Assembly: GCF_018332515.1 (NCBI RefSeq)
Contig: NZ_BOQD01000007.1
Span: forward strand, 40,772-104,771
DNA: 64,000 bases
Direction of reading: 5' to 3'
DNA from: Bacillus hominis
GTDB taxonomy: Bacteria; Bacillota; Bacilli; Bacillales; Bacillaceae_G
The notes beneath the pieces were generated by a model that did no database searches, had not been told where the DNA came from, and was given only the letters and a program-made list of their open reading frames with translations. Shown piece after piece: positions 18,712-28,262 of the stretch. The position numbers and the translations under genes were made by a program. Numbering within the stretch: the first letter of the stretch is position 1; each line of letters starts with the position of its first letter.

Positions 18712-21700
18712 GTGTTTTTAAAAAGATTAGAAATAGCGGGATTTAAATCTTTTGCTGAGCGTGTATCTGTCGATTTTGTTCCAGGTGTAACTTCTGTAGT
18801 AGGACCTAACGGGAGCGGAAAAAGTAATATTACTGATGCGATTCGCTGGGTACTTGGTGAACAATCTGCAAAGTCATTACGCGGTGCAAAGATGGAGGAT
18901 ATTATTTTTGCCGGCAGTGATACGAGAAGAGCGGTTAATGTTGCTGAAGTTACATTAACTTTAAATAATGAAGACCAACGCTTACCGATTGAGTATAACG
19001 AGGTGTGTGTAACGCGTCGTGTATCTCGTTCGGGTGATAGTGATTTTTATATTAATAAACAATCTTGTAGATTGAAAGATATTATTGATTTATTTATGGA
19101 CTCTGGTATGGGAAGAGAAGCTTTTTCAATTATTAGCCAGGGGAAAGTCGAAGAGATTTTGAGTAGTAAATCAGAAGAACGTCGTGGTGTATTTGAAGAA
19201 GCTGCGGGTGTGCTGAAATACAAACTTCGTAAAAAGAAAGCTGAAGGGAAATTGGCGGAAACACAAGAAAACTTAAATCGTGTACAAGATATTATTCACG
19301 AATTAAGTAGTCAAGTAGAACCACTAGAAAGACAAGCTTCTATTGCGAAAGATTATCTTGAGAAAAAAGAAGAATTAGAGAAAGTAGAAGCTGCGCTTAT
19401 TGTACATGAAATTGAAGAATTACATGAAAAGTGGGAAGCGCTTCGAAATCAATTTGGGCATAATAAAGATGAAGAATCTAAAATGTCGGTGAACTTACAA
19501 AAAAGTGAAGAAGAGCTTGAGGAATTACGCGGGCAACTACAAGCCGTTGATGAATCTGTAAATTCCTTACAAGAAGTTCTCCTGCTGTCTAGTAAAGAAC
19601 TAGAAAAACTAGAAGGGCAGCGCGAGCTGTTAAAGGAAAGAAAGAAAAATGCAACGACACATTGTGCGCAGCTTGAAAAGCTAATTGTTGAGTTAACAGA
19701 GAAAGCTACAAGTTATGATGGCGAAATTGAAACAAGTACAGAAGCATTAATGCAATTTGTGAATCAAGTAAAAGAATTAGAGAAGAAATTGCATGATAAT
19801 GAACAATTACTGGCGACTTTTGCTGAGAATTTAGAGGAACAAATTGAGAATTTAAAAGGTGACTATATTGAACTTTTAAATCAACAAGCAAGTCTTCGTA
19901 ATGAATTATCTATGATTGAAGAACAATCAAAACAGCAAAACTCTAAAAACGAACGACTTGATGAAGAAAATGAAAAGTATGTACAGCTGCGTGTGGAAAT
20001 TACAGCGAAAAAAGCGAAACTTGTAGAAAGTTATGAGCAAGCGAGAGAGAAAATAGCTGGCATTATTTCTAACATACAGAAGACAGAAACGGCGCTTGGG
20101 AAATGTAAGTCACAGTATAGTGAAAATGAAACGAAACTGTATCAAGCGTATCAATTTGTCCAACAGGCGCGCTCTCGGAAAGAAATGTTAGAAGAGATGC
20201 AAGAGGACTATTCTGGCTTCTATCAAGGGGTACGTGAAGTATTAAAGGCTAGAGAAAATAGGCTACAAGGTATTGAGGGAGCTGTTGCAGAACTTCTGAC
20301 TGTGCCGAAAGAATATGAAATCGCAATGGAAATTGCCCTTGGGGCAGCGATGCAACATATCGTAGTACAAACAGAAGAACATGCTCGTAATGCAATTACA
20401 TTTTTAAAGCAAAATAAACATGGCCGTGCAACGTTTTTACCTCAAGCTGTTATTAAAAGTAGATCGTTATCATTTGAACAATTACGCATTGTGAATCAAC
20501 ACCCAGCATTTGTCGGTGTAGCGGCAGAACTTGTGCAGTACAACAATAAATATGAGAATGTAGTTTCAAGCCTATTAGGTACTGTTGTTGTTGCGAAAGA
20601 TTTACGCGGAGCAAATGAGTTAGCGAAACAACTGCAATACCGCTATCGTATTGTAACACTCGAAGGTGATGTAGTGAATCCGGGTGGTTCTATGACGGGG
20701 GGAGCTGTAAAACAGGCGAAATCCTCTTTATTGGGACGTCAACGTGAACTGGAAGAGTGGACTAAAAAACTAACTGACATGGAAGAAAAAACAACGAAGC
20801 TAGAAAACTTTGTTAAAGCAGTAAAGCAAGAGATTCAAGAAAAAGAACTACAAATACGAGAGCTACGCCAAGGTGTAGAGACCGAACGTGTAGATGAACA
20901 GAAGCTAAGAGAAGAAATTAATCGTTTAGAATTAGATGAACATCGTATTAATGATCGTTTATCGATTTACGATTTAGAGATTGAAGGATTTTTACAAGAC
21001 CAAGTAAAAATGCAAGGGCGTAAAGAAGAGTTAGAAAAGATTTTAGCGACTCTTCAAGCGGAGATTGGGGAATTAGATAGCAAAATCGTCGTTTTAACGA
21101 AACAAAAAAGTGAACAACATTCTTCAAAAGAAAAAGTTCAGAAGGAAATGACGGAGCTAAAAGTACAAGCTGCTGAACAACAACAACGTTTGTCTAATCA
21201 AAAAGAAAAAGTCGAACGATTGACGAAGGAAAAAGAAGAGACTGATGCGACGCTTGTAAAAACGAAAGAAGATTTAGCGTTCTTAAAGCAAGAGATGACA
21301 TCTAATTCAAGTGGCGAAGAACAAATTACGAATATGATTGAGAAGAAAGCGTATGATCGTAATCAAACTTCGGAGTTAATTCGTTCTCGCCGTGAACAAC
21401 GCGTGTCATTGCAAGAAAGAGTCGAGCATTTAGAGCGCGGTGCGAAAGAAACAATGGGTAAACATAAATATATTCTTGAAATGCTGAAAGATCAAGAAGT
21501 GAAAATTAACCGACTTGATGTAGAGCTGGAAAATAGATTGCAACATTTACGTGAAACATATACGATTTCATTTGAAGCAGCAAAACTTAAGTATACAATG
21601 ATGATGCCTGCAGAAGATGCACGTAAAAAGGTAAAACTAATTAAACTATCCATCGAAGAGTTAGGCGCAGTAAATTTAGGGGCAATTGATGAATATGAAC

Positions 21701-22281
21701 GTGTAGCAGAGCGCCATACATTCTTATTAGAGCAAAAAGATGACCTAGAAGAAGCGAAATCGACATTGCATCAACTTATTACGGAAATGGATGAAGAGAT
21801 GAAAAAACGCTTTTCTACTACGTTTGAAGGAATTCGAACAGAGTTTCAATCTGTATTCTCTGAATTATTCGGGGGCGGTAGAGCGGATTTAGTAATGACA
21901 AATCCAGAAGATTTACTAAATACTGGTATTGACATTGTAGCGCAACCACCAGGGAAGAAACTACAAAACTTAGGTTTACTTTCAGGGGGAGAGCGTGCTT
22001 TAACTGCAATTGCGCTCTTATTTGGTATTTTAAAAGTACGCCCAGTTCCATTCTGTGTGCTAGATGAAGTAGAAGCAGCTCTTGATGAGGCAAACGTTGC
22101 TCGTTTTGCGCAGTATTTAAAGAAATTTAGTGATGAAACGCAGTTTATTGTAATTACACATCGAAAAGGTACAATGGAAGAGTCTGATGTATTATACGGT
22201 GTAACAATGCAAGAATCAGGGGTGTCGAAGCTTGTTTCTGTTCGTTTAGATGATGGTGAAGAACTTGTTGCAAGTAGATAG
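18712..22281 (+). CDS. smc: Chromosome segregation ATPase SMC
   Basis: SMC dimers with ScpAB form the bacterial condensin that aligns and separates chromosome arms. The 1189-residue protein is full length. The N-terminal ATPase head has Walker A GPNGSGKSN (31-39). Two long coiled-coil arms (about 165-500 and 670-1000) flank the hinge, and the C-terminal head carries the signature LSGGERALTAIALLF and the Walker B segment FCVLDEVEAALDE. Neither scpA nor scpB is in the window. The start is GTG with AGGAGGAAGG upstream. ftsY follows after 14 nt. Confidence 0.98.
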   Translation: MFLKRLEIAGFKSFAERVSVDFVPGVTSVVGPNGSGKSNITDAIRWVLGEQSAKSLRGAKMEDIIFAGSDTRRAVNVAEVTLTLNNEDQRLPIEYNEVCVTRRVSRSGDSDFYINKQSCRLKDIIDLFMDSGMGREAFSIISQGKVEEILSSKSEERRGVFEEAAGVLKYKLRKKKAEGKLAETQENLNRVQDIIHELSSQVEPLERQASIAKDYLEKKEELEKVEAALIVHEIEELHEKWEALRNQFGHNKDEESKMSVNLQKSEEELEELRGQLQAVDESVNSLQEVLLLSSKELEKLEGQRELLKERKKNATTHCAQLEKLIVELTEKATSYDGEIETSTEALMQFVNQVKELEKKLHDNEQLLATFAENLEEQIENLKGDYIELLNQQASLRNELSMIEEQSKQQNSKNERLDEENEKYVQLRVEITAKKAKLVESYEQAREKIAGIISNIQKTETALGKCKSQYSENETKLYQAYQFVQQARSRKEMLEEMQEDYSGFYQGVREVLKARENRLQGIEGAVAELLTVPKEYEIAMEIALGAAMQHIVVQTEEHARNAITFLKQNKHGRATFLPQAVIKSRSLSFEQLRIVNQHPAFVGVAAELVQYNNKYENVVSSLLGTVVVAKDLRGANELAKQLQYRYRIVTLEGDVVNPGGSMTGGAVKQAKSSLLGRQRELEEWTKKLTDMEEKTTKLENFVKAVKQEIQEKELQIRELRQGVETERVDEQKLREEINRLELDEHRINDRLSIYDLEIEGFLQDQVKMQGRKEELEKILATLQAEIGELDSKIVVLTKQKSEQHSSKEKVQKEMTELKVQAAEQQQRLSNQKEKVERLTKEKEETDATLVKTKEDLAFLKQEMTSNSSGEEQITNMIEKKAYDRNQTSELIRSRREQRVSLQERVEHLERGAKETMGKHKYILEMLKDQEVKINRLDVELENRLQHLRETYTISFEAAKLKYTMMMPAEDARKKVKLIKLSIEELGAVNLGAIDEYERVAERHTFLLEQKDDLEEAKSTLHQLITEMDEEMKKRFSTTFEGIRTEFQSVFSELFGGGRADLVMTNPEDLLNTGIDIVAQPPGKKLQNLGLLSGGERALTAIALLFGILKVRPVPFCVLDEVEAALDEANVARFAQYLKKFSDETQFIVITHRKGTMEESDVLYGVTMQESGVSKLVSVRLDDGEELVASR

Positions 22282-22295
22282 GAAGGATGGGAAGT

Positions 22296-23285
22296 ATGAG
22301 CTTTTTTAAAAAATTAAAAGAAAAAATTTCAAAGCAAACGGATACGGTAACAGAGAAGTTTAAACAAGGATTAGAAAAAACGAGAAATTCATTTGCTGAT
22401 AAAGTAAATGACTTAGTGTACCGTTACCGTAAAATAGACGAAGATTTCTTTGAGGAATTAGAAGAAATTTTAATTAGTGCGGATGTCGGAGTTTCGACAG
22501 TGATGGAATTAATTGATCAGTTGAAAGAAGAAGTACAACGTCGTAACATTCAAGATCCGAAAGAAGTACAGGCTGTTATTTCTGAAAAGCTAGTGGGAAT
22601 TTACAAAGGTGACAGCGACTTTAGTAATGAAGTTAATATACAAGAGGATCAATTAACAGTAGTTTTATTTGTTGGTGTTAATGGTGTAGGGAAAACGACG
22701 ACGATTGGTAAGCTTGCACATAAATTTAAATCAGAAGGTAAGTCTGTCCTATTGGCGGCAGGAGATACATTCCGTGCTGGGGCGATTGAACAATTAGAAG
22801 TATGGGGCGATCGTGTTGGTGTAGAAGTAATTAAACAAGGATCAGGATCTGACCCAGCGGCGGTTATGTATGATGCTGTACAAGCGGCAAAGGCCCGTAA
22901 AGTGGATGTATTGCTATGTGATACAGCAGGACGCTTACAAAATAAAGTAAACTTAATGAAAGAGTTAGAGAAAGTGAAGCGCGTAATTGAGCGTGAAGTA
23001 CCAGGGGCTCCTCATGAAGTATTACTTGTTATTGATGCAACAACAGGACAAAATGGTTTAAGCCAAGCGAAAACATTCCGTGAAGCAACGAATGTTACTG
23101 GTATTGTTTTAACCAAGTTAGATGGAACTGCTAAAGGTGGTATCGTCTTAGCGATTCGTAACGAAATGGATGTTCCGGTGAAATTTGTTGGGCTAGGAGA
23201 GCAAATGGATGATCTGCAGCAGTTTGATCCAGAACAATATGTTTATGGTTTGTTTGCGAACTTAGTAGAAACAGAAGAAGTGTAA
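22296..23285 (+). CDS. ftsY: Signal recognition particle receptor FtsY
   Basis: FtsY docks the signal recognition particle at the membrane and hands ribosomes to SecYEG. The 329-residue protein has a short basic N-terminal helix (MSFFKKLKEKISKQ), then the NG domain with GVNGVGKTTT (G1), DTAGRLQN (G3) and TKLDGTAKGG (G4-G5). It lacks the long acidic A domain of enterobacteria. ATG 22296 is used because GGAAGG lies nine bases upstream; the ATG at 22287 directly abuts that site. Confidence 0.97.
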   Translation: MSFFKKLKEKISKQTDTVTEKFKQGLEKTRNSFADKVNDLVYRYRKIDEDFFEELEEILISADVGVSTVMELIDQLKEEVQRRNIQDPKEVQAVISEKLVGIYKGDSDFSNEVNIQEDQLTVVLFVGVNGVGKTTTIGKLAHKFKSEGKSVLLAAGDTFRAGAIEQLEVWGDRVGVEVIKQGSGSDPAAVMYDAVQAAKARKVDVLLCDTAGRLQNKVNLMKELEKVKRVIEREVPGAPHEVLLVIDATTGQNGLSQAKTFREATNVTGIVLTKLDGTAKGGIVLAIRNEMDVPVKFVGLGEQMDDLQQFDPEQYVYGLFANLVETEEV

Positions 23286-23290
23286 GTGAA

Positions 23291-23315
23291 AGAAGCGGTA
23301 TCCCCGCTTCTTTTT
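23291..23315 (+). terminator. smc-ftsY terminator
   Basis: AGAAGCGG (23291-23298) pairs with CCGCTTCT (23304-23311) followed by a run of Ts, a few bases after the ftsY stop. Confidence 0.85.
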
Positions 23316-23347
23316 GCATAAAAAATATGTGATGTTAAGAAAAAAAC

Positions 23348-23376
23348 TTGACACTCTTTTATACTCCATGTAAACT
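23348..23376 (+). promoter_or_regulatory. Probable SigA promoter of ylxM-ffh
   Basis: TTGACA (23348-23353) and TAAACT (23371-23376) are 17 bases apart, just after the ftsY terminator and about 40 bases before ylxM. Confidence 0.65.
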
Positions 23377-23418
23377 AATTGATGTAAAGGGAAATCACTT
23401 AACAAAGGATGATCCAAC

Positions 23419-23751
23419 ATGCTCGAGAAAACAACGAGAATGAACTATTTATTTGATTTTTATCAATCGTTGTTAACGCAAAAACAAAGAAGTTACATGT
23501 CGCTTTATTATCTAGATGATTTATCTCTTGGTGAAATTGCGGAAGAATTTGATGTAAGTCGCCAAGCCGTGTATGATAACATTAAACGGACTGAAGCGAT
23601 GCTTGAAGAATATGAAGATAAATTAGTATTACTTCAAAAGTTTCAAGAGCGACAGCGACTTGTTGCAAAGCTAAAACAGCTAATCAGCGAAGAAGAGCAT
23701 GTGAATGAAGAAATGAAACAAGTTGTTGAAGCTATCGAAAAATTAGATTAG
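23419..23751 (+). CDS. ylxM: UPF0122 helix-turn-helix protein YlxM
   Basis: This 110-residue protein of the YlxM/p13 family always sits next to ffh in Firmicutes. Streptococcal YlxM has been linked to the signal recognition particle; its precise role is unsettled. A sigma-70 region 4-like helix-turn-helix lies at about 36-58 ([20 protein letters not shown]), followed by a long charged helix. The start ATG is used with GGATGATCC upstream. ffh begins 12 bases after the stop, behind GGAGGGCGG. Confidence 0.92.
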   Translation: MLEKTTRMNYLFDFYQSLLTQKQRSYMSLYYLDDLSLGEIAEEFDVSRQAVYDNIKRTEAMLEEYEDKLVLLQKFQERQRLVAKLKQLISEEEHVNEEMKQVVEAIEKLD

Positions 23752-23763
23752 GAGGGCGGCAAT

Positions 23764-25113
23764 ATGGCATTTGAAGGATTAGCCGACCGACTTCAACAGA
23801 CAATGCAAAAAATCCGCGGCAAAGGAAAAGTTTCTGAAGCCGATGTGAAAGAAATGATGAGAGAAGTTCGTCTAGCTCTTTTAGAAGCGGATGTTAACTT
23901 TAAAGTAGTAAAAGATTTTATAAAGCGTGTGTCTGAGCGTGCTGTCGGACAAGATGTAATGAAAAGTTTGACACCTGGACAACAAGTAATTAAAATCGTA
24001 CAGGAAGAACTTACAGAACTTATGGGCGGAGAGCAAAGCAAAATTGCTGTTGCTAATAAGCCACCTACTGTTATAATGATGGTTGGTCTGCAAGGTGCGG
24101 GTAAAACAACGACGACAGGTAAGCTTGCGAATTTGCTTCGTAAAAAGCATAATCGTAAACCGATGCTTGTTGCAGCGGATATTTACCGTCCAGCAGCGAT
24201 TAAACAGCTTGAAACATTAGGGAAGCAATTGGACATGCCTGTTTTCTCCTTAGGAGATCAAGTAAGTCCGGTTGAAATTGCGAAACAAGCGATTGCGAAA
24301 GCAAAAGAAGATCATCACGATTATGTTTTAATCGATACAGCGGGTCGCCTGCATATTGATGAAGAACTAATGGATGAATTAGCGAAAGTCAAAGAAGTTG
24401 CGAAACCGGATGAAATTTTCCTTGTTGTCGATGCGATGACAGGACAAGACGCGGTAAATGTAGCACAAAGTTTCCATGAACAGTTAGGATTAACTGGTGT
24501 TGTATTAACGAAATTAGATGGTGATACGCGCGGTGGTGCGGCATTATCTATTAAGGCTGTAACAAATACACCAATTAAATTTGCTGGTATGGGTGAAAAA
24601 CTAGATGCAATTGAAGCGTTCCATCCAGAACGTATGGCATCCCGTATTTTAGGGATGGGCGACGTCTTAACATTAATTGAAAAAGCGCAAGCTACAGTTG
24701 ATGAAGAGAAAGCAAAAGAACTTGAGCAAAAAATGCGTACGCTTTCGTTTACGCTTGACGATTTCCTAGAACAACTTGGACAAGTGCGTCAACTTGGACC
24801 GCTTGACGAATTGTTAGGAATGCTTCCTGGTGCAAATAAAATTAAAGGGCTGAAAAATGCACAAGTTGATGAAAAACAAATTGGGCATATTGAGGCAATT
24901 ATTCGTTCTATGACTAAAGTAGAACGAGAACAACCGGAAATAATCAATGCTAGTCGTAAAAAGCGCATTGCCAAAGGTAGCGGTACAACAGTACAAGAAA
25001 TCAATCGTCTAATCAAGCAATTTGATGATATGAAAAAAATGATGAAGACGATGACGGGAATGCAAAAAGGTAAGAAAAAAGGACTAGGTGGATTGAAGTT
25101 TCCATTCATGTAA
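23764..25113 (+). CDS. ffh: Signal recognition particle protein Ffh
   Basis: Ffh is the GTPase of the signal recognition particle, binding signal sequences of nascent proteins and the 4.5S/6S RNA. The 449-residue protein has an N domain, then a G domain with GLQGAGKTTTTGK (G1), DTAGRLH (G3) and TKLDGDTRGG (G4). The Met-rich M domain runs from about residue 300 and ends in a run including KKMMKTMTGMQKGKKKG. Its partner FtsY is just upstream. It has the same NG fold as FtsY but a distinct M domain, so the two are not confused. Confidence 0.98.
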   Translation: MAFEGLADRLQQTMQKIRGKGKVSEADVKEMMREVRLALLEADVNFKVVKDFIKRVSERAVGQDVMKSLTPGQQVIKIVQEELTELMGGEQSKIAVANKPPTVIMMVGLQGAGKTTTTGKLANLLRKKHNRKPMLVAADIYRPAAIKQLETLGKQLDMPVFSLGDQVSPVEIAKQAIAKAKEDHHDYVLIDTAGRLHIDEELMDELAKVKEVAKPDEIFLVVDAMTGQDAVNVAQSFHEQLGLTGVVLTKLDGDTRGGAALSIKAVTNTPIKFAGMGEKLDAIEAFHPERMASRILGMGDVLTLIEKAQATVDEEKAKELEQKMRTLSFTLDDFLEQLGQVRQLGPLDELLGMLPGANKIKGLKNAQVDEKQIGHIEAIIRSMTKVEREQPEIINASRKKRIAKGSGTTVQEINRLIKQFDDMKKMMKTMTGMQKGKKKGLGGLKFPFM

Positions 25114-25213
25114 GGAAAAAAGATGGCTCTGTTAAGAAAAAATACTTTACAAAGCAATAGTCTTTTTGCTAATATAATTATCTGTGTGAAATAAATTCGG
25201 AGGTGCTTTATAA

Positions 25214-25486
25214 ATGGCAGTTAAAATTCGTTTAAAACGTATGGGAGCTAAAAAAACTCCTTTCTATCGTGTAGTTGTTGCAGATTCTCGTTCTCCTCGT
25301 GACGGACGTTTCATTGAGGAAATCGGTACTTACAATCCGGTTGCTCAACCAGCGGAAGTTAAGATCAACGAAGAAGCAGCATTAAAATGGTTAGGAAATG
25401 GTGCTAAACCATCTGATACAGTTCGTAACCTTTTCTCTAACCAAGGTATCATGGAGAAATTCCACTTATCTAAACAAGGTAAGTAA
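25214..25486 (+). CDS. rpsP: 30S ribosomal protein S16
   Basis: S16 is an early-assembling protein of the small ribosomal subunit. The 90-residue protein begins [19 protein letters not shown], the family signature, followed by [26 protein letters not shown] lies upstream of the ATG. A TATAAT about 40 bases ahead suggests a separate promoter after ffh, though no well-spaced -35 was found. khpA follows after 14 nt. Confidence 0.97.
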   Translation: MAVKIRLKRMGAKKTPFYRVVVADSRSPRDGRFIEEIGTYNPVAQPAEVKINEEAALKWLGNGAKPSDTVRNLFSNQGIMEKFHLSKQGK

Positions 25487-25500
25487 TTGAGGCAATGACA

Positions 25501-25728
25501 ATGAAAATGTTAGTCGAGACAATTGTTAAACCTCTTGTGGATCATCCTGGAGATGTAAAAGTTACACAGGAACTTTGCAACGGAGAAATAAAGTATCGAT
25601 TAACTGTACATCCTGAGGATGTTGGAAAAGTCATTGGAAAGCAAGGGAAAGTTGCGAAAGCGATTCGAATGCTCTTGTATTCAGTGGGACATCATAATGA
25701 TGAGAACGTCACACTGGAAATTCAATAA
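25501..25728 (+). CDS. khpA: KH-domain RNA-binding protein KhpA
   Basis: KhpA (YlqC) is a single KH domain that in other Gram-positives pairs with KhpB and binds many RNAs, affecting cell length and division. The 75-residue sequence has the GKVIGKQGK loop, the GxxG nucleic-acid contact of KH domains. I prefer ATG 25501, eight bases after TGAGG. ATG 25495 is only two bases from that site but cannot be excluded and would add two residues. The rpsP-khpA order is standard; the terminator after it separates rimM. Confidence 0.9.
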   Translation: MKMLVETIVKPLVDHPGDVKVTQELCNGEIKYRLTVHPEDVGKVIGKQGKVAKAIRMLLYSVGHHNDENVTLEIQ

Positions 25729-25732
25729 ACGT

Positions 25733-25767
25733 AAAAAGGGCGAGGAGTTATTTCCTCTCCCTTTTTT
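25733..25767 (+). terminator. rpsP-khpA terminator
   Basis: AAAAAGGGCGAGG (25733-25745) pairs with CCTCTCCCTTTTT (25754-25766) with one mismatch, four bases after the khpA stop and ending in Ts. Confidence 0.85.
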
Positions 25768-25849
25768 AACATTTAAAGAGAAATTGCATGTTCCATATAT
25801 AAAATGGAAATGCTTAATTTATATAGAAACCAGGGGTGACATACTATTT

Positions 25850-26365
25850 ATGACAAAATGGTTTAACGTAGGGAAAATTGTAAATACTCATGGCGTAAAA
25901 GGAGAAATTCGTGTTATTTCTCGTACTGATTTTCCAGAAGAGCGATATAAAGTAGGGAACACGTTATACATATGGGATGAGAAAGGTACAGACTATCTTA
26001 CAGTGAAGGTAACTTCTCATCGTCAACATAAGACATTTGATTTATTAACACTTGAAGGATACAACAATGTAGATGAAGTAGAGAAGTTTAAAGGTTCTTT
26101 AATTAAAGTACCAGAAGAGCAGTTAGGTGAACTAGCTGAAGGTGAATACTACTACCATGAAATTATTGGTTGCAACGTTGTAACGGAAGAAGGAGAAGCG
26201 TTAGGGACAATCAAAGAGATTCTATCTCCTGGTGCGAATGATGTTTGGGTGATTAAACGTCCAAAGGGTCAAGATCTGTTAATTCCTTATATTGATGACG
26301 TTGTACTTCAAGTTAACATTGAAAATAAATTAGTAACCATTCATGTAATGGAAGGGCTACTATAA
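25850..26365 (+). CDS. rimM: Ribosome maturation factor RimM
   Basis: RimM binds S19 and helps form the 30S head. The 171-residue protein has an N-terminal RimM barrel ([19 protein letters not shown]) and a C-terminal PRC-barrel (about 95-170, including [10 protein letters not shown] and LIPYIDDVV). ATG 25850 follows AGGGGTGA by ten bases. An open frame reaches back to 25619, but it runs antiphase through khpA and its terminator and is not real. The stop overlaps the trmD start by one base. Confidence 0.96.
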
Positions 26366-27099
26366 TGAAAATTGACATTTTAACATTGTTTCCAGATATG
26401 TTTACAGGTGTATTTGGGTCTTCAATTTTAAAGAAAGCACAAGAAAAAGAAGCGGTAGAGCTTCGTGTTGTCAATTTCCGTGAGTATACAACTAGTAAGC
26501 ATAATAGTGTAGATGATTATCCGTATGGTGGGGGCGCTGGTATGGTATTAACCCCGCAGCCTATCTTTGATGCAGTAGAAGAGTTAACGAAGGAAACAGA
26601 CCGTAAGCCGAGAATCGTCTTAATGTGTCCACAAGGAGAGCGTTTCACGCAGAAGAAGGCAGAAGAGCTTGCTGGAGAAGAGCATGTTATTTTTGTATGT
26701 GGCCATTATGAAGGATACGATGAACGAATTCGTGAGCATCTTGTAACAGATGAGATTTCTATTGGGGATTACGTATTAACGGGTGGAGAATTGGCTTCTA
26801 TGGTAGTCACTGACAGTGTTGTACGTCTTTTGCCAGGAGTACTTGGGAATCAAACATCACAAGTGGAAGACTCTTTTAGTACAGGTTTGTTAGAGCACCC
26901 ACATTATACACGTCCTGCTGATTTTCGTGGTATGAAGGTACCAGATGTACTAATGTCAGGAAATCATAAAAACATTGATGAGTGGCGCCATAAAGAGTCC
27001 TTGCGTCGTACGTACACACGTAGACCGGATTTACTGGAAGAACGAGAATTATCTAAGCAAGAAGAGAAATGGCTGGAACAGATTAAAGAAGACCGATAA
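26365..27099 (+). CDS. trmD: tRNA (guanine-37-N1) methyltransferase
   Basis: TrmD methylates G37 next to the anticodon, preventing +1 frameshifts. The 244-residue SPOUT enzyme forms a trefoil knot. Family motifs are present: [10 protein letters not shown] at the start, [11 protein letters not shown], the SAM-binding [11 protein letters not shown] and [14 protein letters not shown]. It shares one base with rimM. The gap to rplS holds a promoter, so rplS can be made independently. Confidence 0.98.
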
Positions 27100-27118
27100 G
27101 GGCTTGATATATTTTCTA

Positions 27119-27147
27119 TTGCAACAGTCCTAGCAATATGCTATTAT
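27119..27147 (+). promoter_or_regulatory. SigA promoter of rplS
   Basis: TTGCAA (27119-27124) and TATTAT (27142-27147) are exactly 17 bases apart, about 100 bases before rplS. Confidence 0.7.
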
Positions 27148-27153
27148 AACATT

Positions 27154-27245
27154 TGTGCTACTGAAATCAGTAGCCGTATTAACGATGTTCCGCTGTAATT
27201 TAATAAGACTTTATAAGAGCATCTGTTTAAAGGAGAGAATTTAAT
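27154..27245 (+). promoter_or_regulatory. Candidate L19 leader (autoregulatory mRNA element)
   Basis: The predicted transcript starts near 27154. It opens with a perfect seven-pair hairpin, GCTACTG (27157-27163) with CAGTAGC (27168-27174), and runs about 90 bases to rplS. A conserved L19 leader is known in low-GC Gram-positives. Position and size fit, but I have not matched it to the published model. Confidence 0.5.
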
Positions 27246-27590
27246 ATGCAACAATTAATCACAGAAATCACAAAAGGCCAATTAAAAACTGACCTTCCTT
27301 CATTCCGTCCTGGAGACACTTTACGTGTACACGTAAAAGTAGTTGAGGGAACTCGTGAAAGAATTCAGCTTTTCGAAGGTGTTGTAATTAAACGTCGTGG
27401 TGGCGGAATCAGTGAAACATTCACAGTTCGTAAGATTTCTTACGGTGTAGGTGTTGAGCGTACATTCCCAGTTCACACGCCAAGAATCGCGAACATCGAA
27501 GTACTTCGCCGTGGTAAAGTACGTCGTGCTAAGTTATACTACTTACGTAACCTTCGCGGTAAAAAAGCACGTATTAAAGAAATTCGATAA
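27246..27590 (+). CDS. rplS: 50S ribosomal protein L19
   Basis: L19 sits at the interface between the 30S and 50S subunits. The 114-residue protein has the [13 protein letters not shown] and [13 protein letters not shown] segments and the basic C-terminus [21 protein letters not shown] good AAAGGAGAG precedes the ATG. It has its own promoter and leader on one side and a strong terminator on the other, so it is a single-gene unit. Confidence 0.98.
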   Translation: MQQLITEITKGQLKTDLPSFRPGDTLRVHVKVVEGTRERIQLFEGVVIKRRGGGISETFTVRKISYGVGVERTFPVHTPRIANIEVLRRGKVRRAKLYYLRNLRGKKARIKEIR

Positions 27591-27599
27591 GACATGTAT

Positions 27600-27630
27600 G
27601 GGAGCTTGTAAATACACAAGCTCCCTTTTT
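27600..27630 (+). terminator. rplS terminator
   Basis: GGGAGCTTGT (27600-27609) pairs with ACAAGCTCCC (27616-27625), followed by five Ts. Confidence 0.9.
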
Positions 27631-27690
27631 CCAATCTATATGAAATTTTGGTATAATACGAGCAGCTTACATAACTATGGAGGGGAAAGC

Positions 27691-28242
27691 ATGAAGAAAG
27701 AGAAGAGCTCACTTTGGGAATGGATCAAAGCAATTTTGATTGCTATTGTATTAGCGGGCGTAATTAGACAGTTTTTCTTTGCCCCAATTCTCGTAGATGG
27801 TGTATCGATGTCGCCGACTTTACATGACCGTGATCGAATGATTGTTAATAAAATTGGCTATCACATAGGTGATCCGAAACGCTTTGATATTATTGTATTC
27901 CGAGCGACGGAAGAAAAAGATTATATTAAGCGTATTATTGGCCTGCCAGGCGACGAAATCGAATACCGTAATGATAAACTATATGTTAACGGGAAACCTT
28001 ATGAGGAGCCGTATTTAGATAAGCAGAAAAAGCAACTTGCTGACGGACCGCTTACATATGATTTTACTCTTGAAGAAATGACAGGAAAGAAAACTGTTCC
28101 AGAAGGTCAATTATTTGTTTTAGGCGATAATCGTCGTTTTAGTAAAGATAGCCGTTCGATTGGCACAATTTCAATGGACCAAGTGATTGGTAAAGCAAAT
28201 ATGCTATATTGGCCGTTAAAAGATGCACGTATTGTGAAATAA
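27691..28242 (+). CDS. Type I signal peptidase
   Basis: Type I signal peptidases release exported proteins from the membrane. The 183-residue protein has a cytoplasmic basic start, one membrane helix (about 10-30, [17 protein letters not shown]) and an external catalytic domain. The catalytic dyad is Ser39 in VDGVSMSPT and Lys80 in [12 protein letters not shown]; the [11 protein letters not shown] box follows. Bacillus genomes carry several paralogues (sipS, sipT and others), so I give no symbol. ATG 27691 follows GGAGGGG. An extended -10 (TGGTATAAT, 27649-27657) suggests its own promoter. Confidence 0.93.
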   Translation: MKKEKSSLWEWIKAILIAIVLAGVIRQFFFAPILVDGVSMSPTLHDRDRMIVNKIGYHIGDPKRFDIIVFRATEEKDYIKRIIGLPGDEIEYRNDKLYVNGKPYEEPYLDKQKKQLADGPLTYDFTLEEMTGKKTVPEGQLFVLGDNRRFSKDSRSIGTISMDQVIGKANMLYWPLKDARIVK

Positions 28243-28262
28243 AAGAAAAAGAAGGTGGCAAC

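Noticed and set aside
18712-22281. Short repeated coding segments in smc
   Set aside because: These are the normal Glu/Lys-rich coiled-coil arms, not DNA repeats.
24789-25157. Long minus-strand reading frame (122 codons) opposite ffh, and many similar antisense frames elsewhere
   Set aside because: They lie wholly opposite strongly conserved genes, have no ribosome binding site and resemble no family; codon bias of the sense gene explains them.
25619-25849. Upstream extension of rimM overlapping khpA
   Set aside because: It is out of phase with khpA, crosses a terminator and is not RimM-like; ATG 25850 is the family start.
27451-27690. Upstream extension of the signal peptidase into rplS
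   Set aside because: It crosses the rplS terminator; the protein family begins at ATG 27691 with GGAGGGG upstream.
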